From the NCBI GenBank assembly GCA_037074765.1, contig JBAMDO010000035.1, forward strand, positions 124,001-188,000: a stretch of 64,000 bases of DNA, written 5' to 3'. A program made the translations under genes and the position numbers. Position 1 is the stretch's first letter. Each line of letters opens with the position of its first letter. This DNA is from Mansonella perstans (lineage: Eukaryota > Nematoda > Chromadorea > Rhabditida > Onchocercidae). Positions 53,250 through 64,000 of this stretch are shown piece by piece. The notes under the pieces are model-generated. The model worked only from the letters and a program-made list of their open reading frames with translations. It had not been told where the DNA came from and made no database searches.

Positions 53250-53325
53250 GTTACTTCGAATGATATCATTGAGGTAGGGCGGAAATCGTTACTTCGAATG
53301 ATATCATTAAGGTAGGGCGGAATGA
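53250..53325 (+). repeat. 38-bp tandem duplication
   Basis: TTACTTCGAATGATATCATT followed by (G/A)AGGTAGGGCGGAA starts at about 53251 and again at about 53289. Only one or two bases differ between the copies. The repeat is more G-rich than its neighbourhood. No function is evident. Confidence 0.8.
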
Positions 53326-55964
53326 AGCAGGCCAAGGACTGCTGTGGGTAAGTTTCTTCATGACAGGATGATTTCTGAGAATGCAATGATATTGTTAACA
53401 ATGATGGATGCTTCACTAATTATTGTGACATAAAATGATGAAAAGATCAGGCGGAAAGCTTTGATTGATTCCATAACAGTGCTGACACCAATAAACAGTC
53501 AAATGTCACCACTTCCTTCGGATCTCACAAGACATTTAACTGATGAAGATGCATTTGTTTGTCTAAGAATTTTATCAATCATTGCAATTTCAATTTTTTC
53601 CTTTTAAAATAAATATATTACTGACACATACAAGAAACAATATTTGATTGTGTTAGAAAATGTTCAAAACAATGTATTTAATAAGTAAAAAGAATCAAAA
53701 AATGATCGAAAATTAAAAATGGAATTAATTTTTGATGACGTCTCTTTATACTGTCATAAAATTTAAACTGAAACAAATTGCTGCATTTGTTGGACATCAT
53801 CTTTTCATAATAGACTTTTATGTTAGGTAGAATGCATGTTGATGAGTAGTTAAAAAAATGAAAATTAGGCAAATCTGAGTCAAGTAATTAATTAATTAAC
53901 AATGAAGAAAAGCAAACTTTACATATGTATCTAATTGGTAGCATTAATAAAAGACCTGATAGAGGCAAGAAACAATCGTGGAGATTTTTTTTTTACGGCT
54001 TATGGCAGTGCAATTAAAAAGGCCTGTCAAAGTGTTAGTTAGTAGCATCATTTAAAAGTGAAATTTTAATCAAAAAAGTAAGAAATGCATGGAAATGTTA
54101 ACAATCAAAACTTTATTTATTCCTCAATCAGTCCACACATCAAATCTTTTCTCTCTTTGCAAAAACAAAATTGAAGAGTTACATTTAAAAAGGAAGAGAA
54201 AGAAAGAACAAATGAAAGAGTGGAGCGAAGAAAGCAATTTACAACTAATAAAAAAAAAAAGATCCCATTCTTTCTTGTTTTTTTCTCTCGCTCTCCCTCT
54301 CTCTTTCTCTCTTCTTTCTCATTTTCTTCTTTTCCAAATTTGAAGGAAGTAGAAAAATATTTTGCTTATAATGTTTTGGTATAATAGTTTAAAGTAACTT
54401 AGACTTAGAGCTTTCAAGTAAGAATTTTAACGAAAAAGTCATAAATAAAAGTGAAACAAATAAAATAAGCAAAGTCAAATAAAACTTTTCCTTTTTATCT
54501 TGCTCATTTAATTTATACTCTCTTTATTCTCTATACTCTCGAAATCATTTCACTATATATGTCTTGAATTTGTTCCATTCTTCTATCACACGCAAATACT
54601 TATTTTTTTTTTTTTTTTTAAATTCCATTTCTATAATTAATGAATTTTTAAATTTCACTTTAAATTTTTAGTGGAACATTGCAACACTTCCAGATTGTTA
54701 CACTTTCCACTCATTTACTTCCATTTAAGAAATGAAAAAAAAAAACGATTGCTTAACTATTAAATTCACTTATGTCCTTTTCTTTTGCTTACTTTCTCTA
54801 TTTATCGATGATCCATCAAAAAGATTTTCTTAGAATTTGCATATGTTTAGAAAATTAAAAATAATCCTGAAACTCTGACAATTAAGTTGTTTGTTTTTTT
54901 TTTTTTTTTTTTTAAATAGTTTAATGTTTTATATGCTCTGTTCATTGTTTCTATTAAATGTTTTCAATAATTTCACTAAATGATTATTGTTGCAATTTTA
55001 AAAAAATCGAAGCAATGAATGGCTTCAAAGTCGAGTAACCAGTATGACCTAAGTAAAATCAGTATAGTTATGAATAGAATTGACCAAATAACTAATACAT
55101 TTAATTATAGTATTTGTTTTAATTACATAAGTAATGATATGTATTATTTGCTTAAACCAACACTGATAGTTGCTGAAAAATACCTCTATGTAATGATGCG
55201 AATGAGAAATGCGTAATTAAATTAATTAAATATCTCAATGTGAAGGGAGCAAACGCCAATTCCTGAATTGTCGTACCATAAAAGAAAAAAATGCAGTATG
55301 CTTCAAAGGAAAATTACTGAGATCTTCATTTCAATCAGCGATCAGTAAACGAAGCATTTGAAAAGCGTATTAAATTTTGCAAAATAATAAATTAAATTTG
55401 CTTTGTTTTGATTTTTTTTTTTTTGTGTTTCCTACAATAGTACATGAAAATGTCCAGCCCATAATTCCTCCTTATGCTCGCATATTCTAATTGCTAGCTC
55501 AAAAGAAAAAATTTGCTGCCAAATTAAATTAATATTTTTGTTCTTAAATTTGAATTTATTAAAATTCAAGGTTTTAATTCTGTCATCTTCATTTTACAAC
55601 AGCTCCTCGATTATTCTATACGGCAGAATACGCTTAATTTGCAGTTAGCAATGTAATTTGAGTATTTCTCTTTTTTTGGTATTTCAAAATCCCAGCAGAT
55701 TGAATTGTTTCAAAATTTCTCTCGTTTATTTGTAACATATCTTCTTCATGTTTTTAGTTTTCTTTTTCCTAATTTTTCGAGTGCAACATATTTCTAAATG
55801 TAATAATGAGATTTTTTAAATTTCGTAATTAAATTTTGCAAATTTCAAAAATGACAAAAAAAAGGAAGCTAGAACGGAATGAAAACAGAATTAAAGATTG
55901 TGACATTGCTTGTTTGTATATTAGATAATCAATAAAGTTTTTTTGAATGCATTCACTTTTATTT

Positions 55965-55985
55965 CAGCTGATCTATGATCAGCTG
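55965..55985. repeat. Perfect palindrome with CAGCTG ends
   Basis: CAGCTGATC at 55965-55973, the spacer TAT, and GATCAGCTG at 55977-55985 form an exact 9-bp inverted repeat. CAGCTG is itself an E-box for bHLH proteins, so this could be a paired protein-binding site, but it could also be coincidental. Confidence 0.5.
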
Positions 55986-56119
55986 ATAGAGATCACACAT
56001 TTGCTATTTATTTCGACAAAACTGTAAATATCCAATATGAAAAGGCTGTTTTCAAACAAATTTCCGTCATGCATAACCTCTTTTCTCTTTATTCTCCTTC
56101 GTCTGCATGTCTCATTTAC

Positions 56120-56824
56120 TGAAAATTTCTGAAATTTCAAGATTTTGCAACTTCCAGAACTTCTTTGCCTTCTTTTCTTCGCCGTCTCCTCGTACACCTT
56201 AATAATTTGTAAGATTAAAAATTGAGCAGGTGTTGTTGAATTTACACTTTGCATTTATTCCAGTTCAGTTTCATCCCACCTAATCATTTTTCTGTTGCGA
56301 AATTGTTATTGAAAAGATGAGAAAATTTCGTTGAATTTCACTGTGATACGAAATTTGCTACAATTTATTCTAAGGTGGAAAGTTTAATGCGATTATTGTT
56401 AATTAAAGTATGTCTTAAATTAGCGTAAAGGTGTAATTATTTTTTGGAAATTCAAAAACTAGCTTTTCTTGACTTCGGTGATTAGTTTTTCGAACTATTT
56501 GACTGAGTTGATTGACACTGCCTGTCCTCTGCATTTGATAGACAGGCAAATATGAAAAAGTTGAATTCTGTCTGGATTCGCTCTTCTTTTCCGAATCAGT
56601 TTTATTGTTTTTCCATCTAAAATTCATTGCACTTTTTTTTGCATTACTGCTGCGTGAAATTTGAGATTTTAAATTCGACCGCTCAGGTATTTAGGAAAAC
56701 AAATTGTAAAAGTTCTGTTGAGAATTTACTTCTTTTTACACTGCTTTAAAGTTCTCTTCATCCGATGATGCCCTGAAGCTTCTGCATAAAATTTGAGTGT
56801 GAGGATCTTCAGATGTGATCATTT
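56120..56824 (-). CDS. Candidate exons, possible PTB-like domain piece
   Basis: Two short stretches on the minus strand read like exons. The first is 56824-56742, with an ATATCAG acceptor and the peptide MITSEDPHTQILCRSFRASS then DEENFKA. The second is 56197-56120, VYEETAKKRRQRSS and onward, ending at a strong donor CA|GTAAAT. Both meet in phase 0, and the second also fits phase 0 of the exon at 50576, so they may be the 5' part of the gene ending at 48418. The wording resembles the end of a phosphotyrosine-binding domain (a strand with Asp-Pro, then a Cys-x-x-Phe strand and a final amphipathic helix), but the match is by eye, is short, and no N-terminal half was found. The second acceptor (TTATTAAG) is weak. 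Confidence 0.3.
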
Positions 56825-57002
56825 CTGATATTTCATTTTAAATTTGTTTTTTCTATTGATATTTTGAACATTTAGAATTGGCACTTGGTAATCTTAGGAG
56901 ATGAAATATTCGTCCTTTTTCATTTTCACTTTCCCAGCAATTCATTTCTGTTTTCTTCCAGAAATATCAGTGTATCGTTAAAGTGATATTAAAGCATTGC
57001 AA

Positions 57003-59129
57003 ATGGGAACCATTAATACTTTCAATTTACCTCCGGTTAGTTTCTCACTTTTAATTTTTGTTCTAATATTTTTAAAATAATATTTTTGTTGACAATTCAT
57101 AGATTAATGCATATAGAAGTATTCGGTGACATAGCAATAGACAGATTGCATACTTCCAAATACATCGTTTCCTCTCAATGTAAATTCAGCCTCGTGTATG
57201 TCTTCAAACTTAGCCATTCAGTTTTTGTAACTTTGAATTTTGAAGGAAGGAATTGACAAGATTGCAACGAAAGCAAAGGAGGCTGCATGTTCTGCAAGTA
57301 GGCATCTGCAAGTCCGATTTTTTTTTTCATTCTTTCTTCAAATAGTTATAAATGCTATCATGACATGTTCAGGAATTAATTTTCCGTCCGTCACTTATGC
57401 GTGCTTTGAGAAATGATTTCTTGAAATAATGTGACTGCTCCAATCTCCGCAATAGCTGCGTTCAAAACATCAAAGGAGAAAGCTAAGTTAAAGTGATGGA
57501 AATGAAAATTAAGAAGTAAAAGTAAAAACTGGACAAAAAAGCTATTTGTATTTGTTAAATATGCTTTTTTTCTCTCCACTTTACGTCACATCACATAAAT
57601 CTTTTTATTTTTGCTAAAAGTATTTTCTGTTTTTAAATAAGAAATTATTTTCCAAAACAAATTTTAATTTTGTTATGAACAAACTTTTACGTTCATTTTA
57701 ACATTTTCAATGAATCGAATTTACTGCAATTAACTGAATCAAAAACTGCCAAATTTTGTTAGAATTCGAGTTGAAATGTTTGGAAATAAACATGGATGGC
57801 AGTCATTACTCGCTGTAAAAGCCATTTATGATTTGATATCATTCAATTGGTCAGCAGTAATGATGAAATTTGCATGGTCATTGTTACTGAGCATAAATAA
57901 TATTTGTTATAAGCAATAATGAGCAACAGGATTATAACTTTCTTGGCACGAAGTTATGACAGTCATAAAATTTCGAGGCTATATGCCATTATTAGAAGGA
58001 ATAGCAAATTATAAAGTGTAATGGATGAGAAAATAGCATATAAGGAATTGCTAATTGATTTATTTACAACTATAATTATTAATTTTTTGAATTTAGTATT
58101 ATGGAACAGCTAAAACATTCCTGTTTCATTTTTCATTTTTTTTTTGTATTTAAAATTTAAAACAATTATTCGGTTCAAAAATTTGAAGTTTGCGACATTA
58201 TTGAATTATTTTTAACTAACACTTAACATGTATATTATGACAAAGCATTTCCTCCTCTCCTTTGTCATTGAACGAATAATTTTCTAAGGAATAAGTATTC
58301 CAATTAATGTTTTATGCGACTCATATTTAATTAATTTAAAGACTTAAATACCAAGTAGTTGATTTATGAATATAAAACATAAGCACTTCACACTTCAATG
58401 CAAAAGACGTGCACAAAATTCATGCACTCACTTTTTTGACTGAAAATTTTGACTGAAATCAATTTATTGCGACTTTTTAAACTGAACAATGTTTTGTTTG
58501 AAATTTGATATTACAGCCAAAATGATAGCGAATGCAGCTTTTAACTTGAAAGATAGAGCGTCAAACAATCGGGATCAGATTGACTCATCAGAAGCATTAC
58601 TGAGAGAGTCGTCAAAAATTGAAGATATGAATTTGAATACTGAAACTGAACATAAGAAAAGGTAAGCGAAAAAAATTTCCGATCTTCATCTTTATCATCT
58701 CTGGATCACTATTATTCATTTTTCACTTCCTTTTACTTTTTTTGCCAACTTGTAGTTTGTCTTTGTTAGTTTTTTCTAACAGGTCAATGACTTTTACTAC
58801 TTTTTCACTTTTACTTTTTGCCATCTTGTAGTTTGCCTTTGTTAGTTTTTTTTTTCCTAACAGTTCAATGATGTTAAAATCCATAAATAACAATTTTCTG
58901 GGTCTCATCGAGTTCTGACTCACTCAAATCTCCACGGAAGCATTTCCAGCATTTTTCCGCTTTTATCTACTTTTTTGCTTTTATTGACGACAAAAAAAAA
59001 AGCCATCGAAAAAAGTTCTTTTTTCCCATTCAAAAGTGATGCAATAGCAAAAGGTTAAAAATTTTTTTCTAAAAAACGTTCTATTTTTGTTTTCTTTCCG
59101 TTTTTTTATACATTTCTTTTTTCAGTTAA
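57003..59129 (+). CDS. Possible small amphipathic helical protein, 77 residues
   Basis: Four pieces join in phase: 57003-57035 (MGTINTFNLPP), 57246-57297 (EGIDKIATKAKEAACSA), 58517-58661 and 59126-59129 (stop). The main exon at 58517-58661 reads KMIANAAFNLKDRASNNRDQ and continues through DSSEALLRESSKIEDMNLNT; it is flanked by TATTACAG and AG|GTAAGC. The product would be almost entirely charged amphipathic helix with Lys/Ala-rich heptad-like spacing, without signal peptide or membrane segment. I noted a loose likeness to SNARE or lipid-binding helices but cannot name a family. The acceptor before 57246 is AAG, rare in nematodes, so the first two pieces are less sure than the main exon. The alternative is a gene starting directly at the Met in 58517-58661. 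Confidence 0.4.
58738..58870 (+). repeat. 76-bp tandem duplication inside an intron
   Basis: Two copies of TTGCCAACTTGTAGTTTGTC (second copy TTGCCATCTTGTAGTTTGCC) start at 58742 and 58818. They continue with TTTGTTAGTTTTTT, CTAACAG and TTCAATGA. Each copy ends with a polypyrimidine tract and CTAACAG, which looks exactly like a splice acceptor. The region lies within the intron after 58661 of the small plus-strand gene. Confidence 0.75.
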
Positions 59130-59455
59130 AGGGAAAATTGTTGGACGACGATTGAACAGAAAGCGGAAATATACATGATTCAACCAACATTGTAATTACT
59201 TTCAGAAGAGCCGACTGGTTCTGTTCGTCGAATAAAGTGGAAATGTTTTGAACAGGTCGTTGAAAATTAATTATTATTTAAATTGTCTGTGATTAATTTA
59301 TCATATGTTAATGTACAATAAAGGCGGATTTCGAAAGTACAAGAATTTCCAAAAGATTTAATTGAAGACGAATTGTTGATTAATTGGTAGGTAAAAGAGT
59401 TTTGTTTGGAAGATATTAAATGGTCAGAATTCTTTCCATAGATACACGTACATAC

Positions 59456-59671
59456 GCGCTGCTTTTTTAGAATATTTAGACATGAAATCAAATTTCGCCC
59501 TTCACTCGAGACAACTCTACTGTTAAGCTGTCTACTCTCTGAGTCACTGTTTTTTTGGGAATTACTTTCGAGTACCGCACTTCCGTTATCTGGTTCCTTT
59601 TTTTTTCGAAGTTTATCATTAATCAAACTAATAAGTAATATTATACTATTCAGTGAATGGTTGGATTTCAT
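59456..59671 (-). CDS. Candidate coding exon, unrecognised
   Basis: A minus-strand open stretch of at least 72 residues ends at an excellent donor, CAGCGC|GTATGT at 59456. From the Met at 59671 it reads a hydrophobic start (MKSNHSLNSIILLISLINDK) followed by LRKKKEPDNGSAVLESNSQK and a Ser/Asn-rich, charged part, then LISCLNILKKQR. It could be a first or second exon of a minus-strand gene running left, perhaps the one with the exons at 56824 and below. No partner exon was matched with confidence, and the acceptor or true start is unclear. Confidence 0.25.
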
Positions 59672-59929
59672 AAGTAACAGTTGTTGAAATGGCACAACTG
59701 CTATGATGAATCATTTTTTTTCTTCCAGCGTAAACAGATTTTTGGAAAAGGACTTTAAATTTTTAAATTCTAAAAAATTTTTTGATTGATGCAAATTTTG
59801 TTATTCAGTTTTATATCTGTGGTTGATGCGAATTTATTTGTACTTTTTCATGAAGCAGTACGCTTAAATTTGAAGTAGTCTGTAATTTTTATTAAAGTGT
59901 CTTTTCTTCAGTGAACGCGTCTGTCAAAT

Positions 59930-60125
59930 TAAACTTATCAGGATTTAATCGTTCATTAAATTATGTAATGTTTTATCTGTCTAAAACTTCAGCTTGGCGA
60001 TTTACCGTTCATTTGTAAATTTGTTAAATTAAATTTGCCACATTTATTGTTCCTTTCTTTTTGACAGTTGTTTGATAGATAAAACATTACGTGATTTAAT
60101 GAACGATTAAATCCTGATAAGTTTA
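59930..60125. repeat. Long inverted repeat, 52-bp arms
   Basis: The arm at 59930-59981 (starting TAAACTTATCAGGATTTAAT) is the reverse complement of the arm at 60074-60125, with about 49 of 52 positions matching. A 92-bp A+T-rich spacer separates them. The arrangement, about 196 bp in all, is what a miniature inverted-repeat element (MITE) or a stable RNA hairpin would look like. No flanking target-site duplication is obvious and no reading frame lies inside. Confidence 0.85.
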
Positions 60126-61107
60126 CTTTGAAGATCCAATTATTATATTTCCGAAAAGAACGAGATCTAATTATTTTTAAAACTTATTGAGGAAAAAGTT
60201 CAGCCTAGGGGCTTCGTAGCAAGTTATGGTAGCAAATTTAAAAGTGGAAAAGTATTAGTCTTCATAGGTCTTCGAAATGATGTTAAAATCAAGCAATGTG
60301 TCTTTTAAGCAGTGTTTCTTGAATGTGTACAGCGTGCATTGATTTATGAATTGTAATACCGCTTAATTGAACGTCCGCGTTACTCTGTCGTCCCCAGATA
60401 ATGTATAATATTCCACACATGTGATCATTTATGATACTGAGCATATCAGATGATATTCCGTTAATTGCTGTCAATTTGGACAAGCATCAATATTATGAGA
60501 AATGAGTGTTGAATTAAGTTGTACGAACAGCACTAATTACTTGCAACTAGAAAGCATGGCGACAGTTAATTCCGAAATTTCAGACTTCTTAACCTGGTAA
60601 ACGGATGTGGCAGCATTTTATTTCAAGTTTCATCGGAAATAACTGAAAATTGGAGCGTTGTTAATATGGGATGAATAAATATAAAATACCACTAATCTGC
60701 CTATTTCACGCATCTTAAATGTCAAATTATTACTTCGTTGCAAGCATAATCGGAAGTTCCCAATTTGTGGGCCGAAAAATGTGATAATTTCTTATCAGTG
60801 ATGCTGTGTAATAGTATTGATAACTGCCCACAGAGTCCACGATAACACAAATGTTTATTAATTAGCAAATAGCAAGCAATAAAAATGTGGCTATAATTCG
60901 ACTCGCACATCGAAGAATAGGAAATTAAATAGAAAGAGTCGTATCGCCAAGAATGAAACATTTGAAGCGAAAAGACATACCATATCTGTTTTATACAATA
61001 ATGGCAAATATTATTAAGTGGCAGTAGAAGTAAAAACATCACTGCTATGGAGATGATTAATTATTTAATTTAAACGAAGAGAATTTTAAATGATCATTGC
61101 AATGCTC

Positions 61108-61130
61108 CTCTCTCTCTCTCTCTCTCTCTC
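61108..61130. repeat. CT dinucleotide microsatellite
   Basis: About eleven uninterrupted CT units followed by TGCATAAA. Simple sequence in the gene-poor interval. Confidence 0.85.
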
Positions 61131-62160
61131 TGCATAAAACAACAAGCAAATTAAATATTTTTAAGCAACTGCTAATTTCAAATCAGTTCATCAATGTATT
61201 CTAAAAATTCTTTCCAGCAAATGAAAACAAAGTTTAAAAAAAAAACTGCGAAATGTGTATTAAATTCCATTTTTCGTCACATGCCGTGTACAAGCAAAAA
61301 TTGGAATAAAATGTTTTCTGATTGTCGATTTGATTACAAAAATGTGCACTAACTGACAGTTTTTAAAAAGCGACGGAATAAATGTTTGCAATACTGTTGA
61401 ATTACAGTAATTGTCAGGGAGAAGAGCAGAAATAAAAGCAAAAAATGATGCCTTACTGACAACATGTGACTAGCAATTCACATCACTTAGATTTATATAA
61501 TTCCCTTTACAATCATATTTAATTTCACAGCTATAAAAATAATGACAATAATAATCTGCGCAGTAATTAAGTATTGAAGTAATCAATATGCATTAAAAAT
61601 ACGGTTTTCAATATCGTGATAAACGACCGATATATATGCTTGGTCGATAACTGTTGTAATACCGCAAAGCGCTATTACCATAATAGGACGAATACCGCGG
61701 TGAACTGTATGTATGAACTTTTTTTTCAATTTGTCTTTTGATAATTAGTCAGCAATTAGTCGCTAATTCAAACGCTATTCAATGGAAAATTTAATTGATG
61801 AGTAATTACCTTGATAAAAAGTGTTAGGAAAAAAACGTTCTTTTTTAATGTCATTCATTTACAAATTAAATCATTCCGTTAGCTTTTTTTCAATTTATTC
61901 GCTACAGTATACTTGATCGTCTTGATAGTAAAAATACAGAAAACATTTAAGGTTCAAATTTCCTTTTCTTGCAGCAAATGATCATCACTGCTTACATTAT
62001 TTCTAGATATTAACTCGTAATCATACCAGAGTTTAACTGAATTAACAACTCAAACTTGAATCTTAAGATTTCTTGTCAATTTTCGAAAGTATTAATTTAA
62101 GAAAAGGGAAAACACATCCCTTTTCCATAAAACATTTCGTTTAATGAAGCGAAAAAATTC

Positions 62161-64000
62161 CTACCCGAATGGGCGTGATCGCAGGATATGATATTTGTCA
62201 AGTGAATGGGGCCGTGATGTTATATCGTAGCTATGTTCTGCTCCTACATACGTATAACCTGTGTAATTACGTCGTTCTGTTAATCTACGTGTTTCAGCAG
62301 CAAGCATTGGTGGTGTATACGTTGATGTATTTCCGTAAACACGTGCAAATGAGTATGAGTATGGTCGCCTTGATGTGAAATCACGACTGTGTAAATACCT
62401 GCAAAAATCCAACGATCACCAGTGTTAACATTTTAACAGTAAGAATTGAAATTAAGCAATTCGATACTGTAACTCGCCTACAATTGACAAACAATACTAT
62501 TATTATGAGTATCATATACTAATTCAAATAGAAATGCTTGAAATTTGATATTTTGAAATAGTATTATTTCATGGTTGTTATATTAAGCACAAGATAATAG
62601 GGTCTGAAATGATCAAGATTTTTTAAAATGATCATGATCAAAATGATCAAAATCAAAGATTTAAATAGTGAAGGATGGTGAAATAGAGTAATTGTATTTA
62701 AATAGATAGACAGATATGATAATAAAAACAAACCTATATGGTCGAAAAGCCCAATGAAGATCACCCCGTTGAAATTTATCAAATGGATGGTCGTAGGATC
62801 TTTTCCACATTACCTTATTTCTTCTCATTCTCTATTTTTGATATGAATATATCCAAATTACCAGTAATTGAAGGAATTAATGTTTCAAGTAAAAGCCAAT
62901 CTTTGATCTAAACTCTTGGCTTTAGCCTTGCAAAACAATATGAGAAGCTTTATGATACTGTGAGGGAAAAGATTGGAGCATACATTTTGATACTGGCTCA
63001 AGAGATGGGATTGCGGCCATTTTTTCCTTTGGTTGGATTTAGACTTGTTTATATGAGTCTGTCCGTCTGTTTGTCTGTCTGTTTATCTGTGTAAATAGTG
63101 GAAGTGGTTAAATAAACAACGGCTTATTCATTGAAAAGCTATAATGCGATCCGTTGACTTCGGGAGGAATTTAGATGTACGAACGAACAGATGTGAAGAG
63201 TACAGAGGCGAATTGGTATAGATAAATCAAACAAATTGGTAGTGAAAAAATATTTTATAATAGATTAACTGAAATGCAAAAAATATTTTTCAATTTTTCA
63301 TATTTTTTGCTCTATATTGAATTCTTTATGCACAACTTATTCAGTAATATATATGTATATTAACAATACATACTTACTGAATACAAATTGATAAAACATA
63401 ATGTATTTTTTCCAAGAAAAAATCATTAGTAATGGAATAAATCACAGTTGAATGTAAGTGGAAATATTTAAATTAAATGATGTTTCTTTCTAAGCAAAGT
63501 TGTTAATTAAATAGGCATTTATTTAACCGCCAAAAGGGGACTTATTTCTTGCACACTTAAATTAGAGATTGCACAAAACTGAAATGAATGAAGAATGGCA
63601 ATGTAGATGAAATATGTTAGGACTAGCAGATTTCTATAGAACTGTTTGTATTTGAGATATTTGATCTTTTCACTAATACTATGGACAATGCGACCCGCAT
63701 TATTTTACAGCATGTTACTGATACCTATTGGCAACATGAACCACTGCATGCCAGATATAAATGTGAAATGCTGTAATTTACATTAGCGATAGGTATTATC
63801 TTTTAAATAAGTATATGAAATGAGGAAAAGTATAGGAATGATTCGAAACGATTACAGGAATAACTCAGATGAAAAGAATGTTTGAAAATAATTTCAATTT
63901 ATTTCTAGGAAAAATTATACAAACTACTTGCCTATAAATAGGGTAGGACCATGTGCGAACGCTGAAAACATCGTATTTTCGTATTGGTAACTGCTCCTGG
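62161..64000 (-). CDS. Tyr/Arg-rich protein of unknown family (right-truncated)
   Basis: Three exons join in phase: from the right edge (64000) to 63928, 62831-62734, and 62398-62161, ending in TAG. The edge exon reads PIRKYDVFSVRTWSYPIYRQ. The next carries MWKRSYDHPFDKFQRGDLHW then AFRPYR, and the last has HSRDFTSRRPYSYSFARVYG, TERRNYTGYTYVG and SLDKYHILRSRPFG. The composition is extreme: Tyr, Arg, Ser, His and Pro dominate, with few acidic residues and no membrane segment. The middle exon has a weak ATAG acceptor and starts with Met at its second codon, so it may instead be an alternative first exon. The stop overlaps a possible donor (GG|GTAGGA), so the gene could continue leftward. I do not recognise it. 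A structural or muscle-filament role, suggested only by composition, is speculation. Confidence 0.6.
63057..63095. repeat. GTCT tetranucleotide microsatellite
   Basis: Imperfect GTCT/GTTT units form a short simple-sequence run (GTCTGTCCGTCTGTTTGTCT and onward). It lies in the intron between the edge exon and the 62831 exon of the Tyr/Arg-rich gene. Confidence 0.8.

Larger units (their letters stand above)
50577..56119. other. Gene-poor stretch, possibly a large intron
   Basis: No convincing exon was found on either strand. If the candidate exons at 56120-56824 belong to the gene ending at 48418, this would be one of its introns. It includes a 38-bp tandem duplication at 53250-53325, long T/A runs (for example about 54602-54620 and 54896-54915), pyrimidine-rich and purine-rich blocks near 51050-51160 and 54180-54340, and a palindrome at 55965-55985. 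Two plus-strand open frames near 52262 and 52533 lack support. Confidence 0.45.
59672..62160. other. Gene-poor interval with inverted repeat
   Basis: I found no exon series here. Two minus-strand open frames (near 60289-60483 and 60722-61042) have no splice context or family likeness. The stretch contains the long inverted repeat at 59930-60125 and a short CT-dinucleotide run near 61108-61130. Confidence 0.45.

Noticed and set aside
57003..59129. Naming the small helical protein as a Vti1-type SNARE
   Set aside because: Only a loose pattern of Asp/Gln and Ser-Ser spacing matches, there is no membrane anchor, and the SNARE motif is absent.

Overview
The window looks like nuclear DNA of a nematode, most likely a filarial (spirurid) one. 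It is strongly A+T-rich. Its genes are broken into many short exons by introns of about 80 bp to several kb, with acceptors mostly of the form TTTTCAG or TTTAG. Two genes have a strong acceptor at or just upstream of the ATG, as expected for spliced-leader trans-splicing. I saw no bacterial operons, no tRNA or rRNA genes, no transposase or reverse transcriptase, and no CRISPR array. Exon models below were built by hand from reading-frame phase and GT/AG sites, so single boundaries may be wrong even where the gene identity is secure.

Layout. (1) 0.57-9.39 kb, minus strand: the N-terminal 711 or so residues of a transmembrane adenylate cyclase (first six-helix bundle, C1 catalytic domain, second membrane bundle). 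The gene runs off the left edge before its C2 domain. (2) 9.4-24.7 kb: about 15 kb with no convincing gene, holding tandem repeats, hairpins and homopolymer tracts. (3) 24.8-33.4 kb, plus strand: three genes in a row, namely ribose-phosphate pyrophosphokinase (PRPP synthetase), an unrecognised 188-residue secretory or membrane protein, and an RWDD2-type RWD-domain protein. (4) 33.4-39.4 kb: gene-poor, with a large AAT microsatellite. (5) 39.4-47.2 kb, plus strand: a Mondo/ChREBP-family bHLH-zip transcription factor (C. elegans mml-1 type), complete from the N-terminal Mondo conserved regions to the C-terminal dimerisation/cytoplasmic localisation domain. (6) 48.4-50.6 kb, minus strand: the last five exons of an unrecognised gene with a helical C-terminus; possible upstream exons, one reminiscent of a PTB domain, lie near 56.1-56.8 and 59.5 kb. 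(7) 57.0-59.1 kb, plus strand: a possible 77-residue amphipathic helical protein. (8) 62.2 kb to the right edge, minus strand: three exons of an unusual Tyr/Arg-rich protein cut by the window end.

Functional links are limited. Adenylate cyclase makes cAMP, PRPP synthetase feeds nucleotide synthesis, and Mondo/Mlx factors are sugar and metabolic sensors that bind paired CACGTG E-boxes. A cluster of three CACGTG sites lies 1.2 kb upstream of the PRPP synthetase start, a concrete but untested link. The best candidates for undescribed biology are the orphan proteins in regions 3, 6, 7 and 8, the 43-residue N-terminal extension of PRPP synthetase, and the 29-bp minisatellite with an 87-bp higher-order unit.
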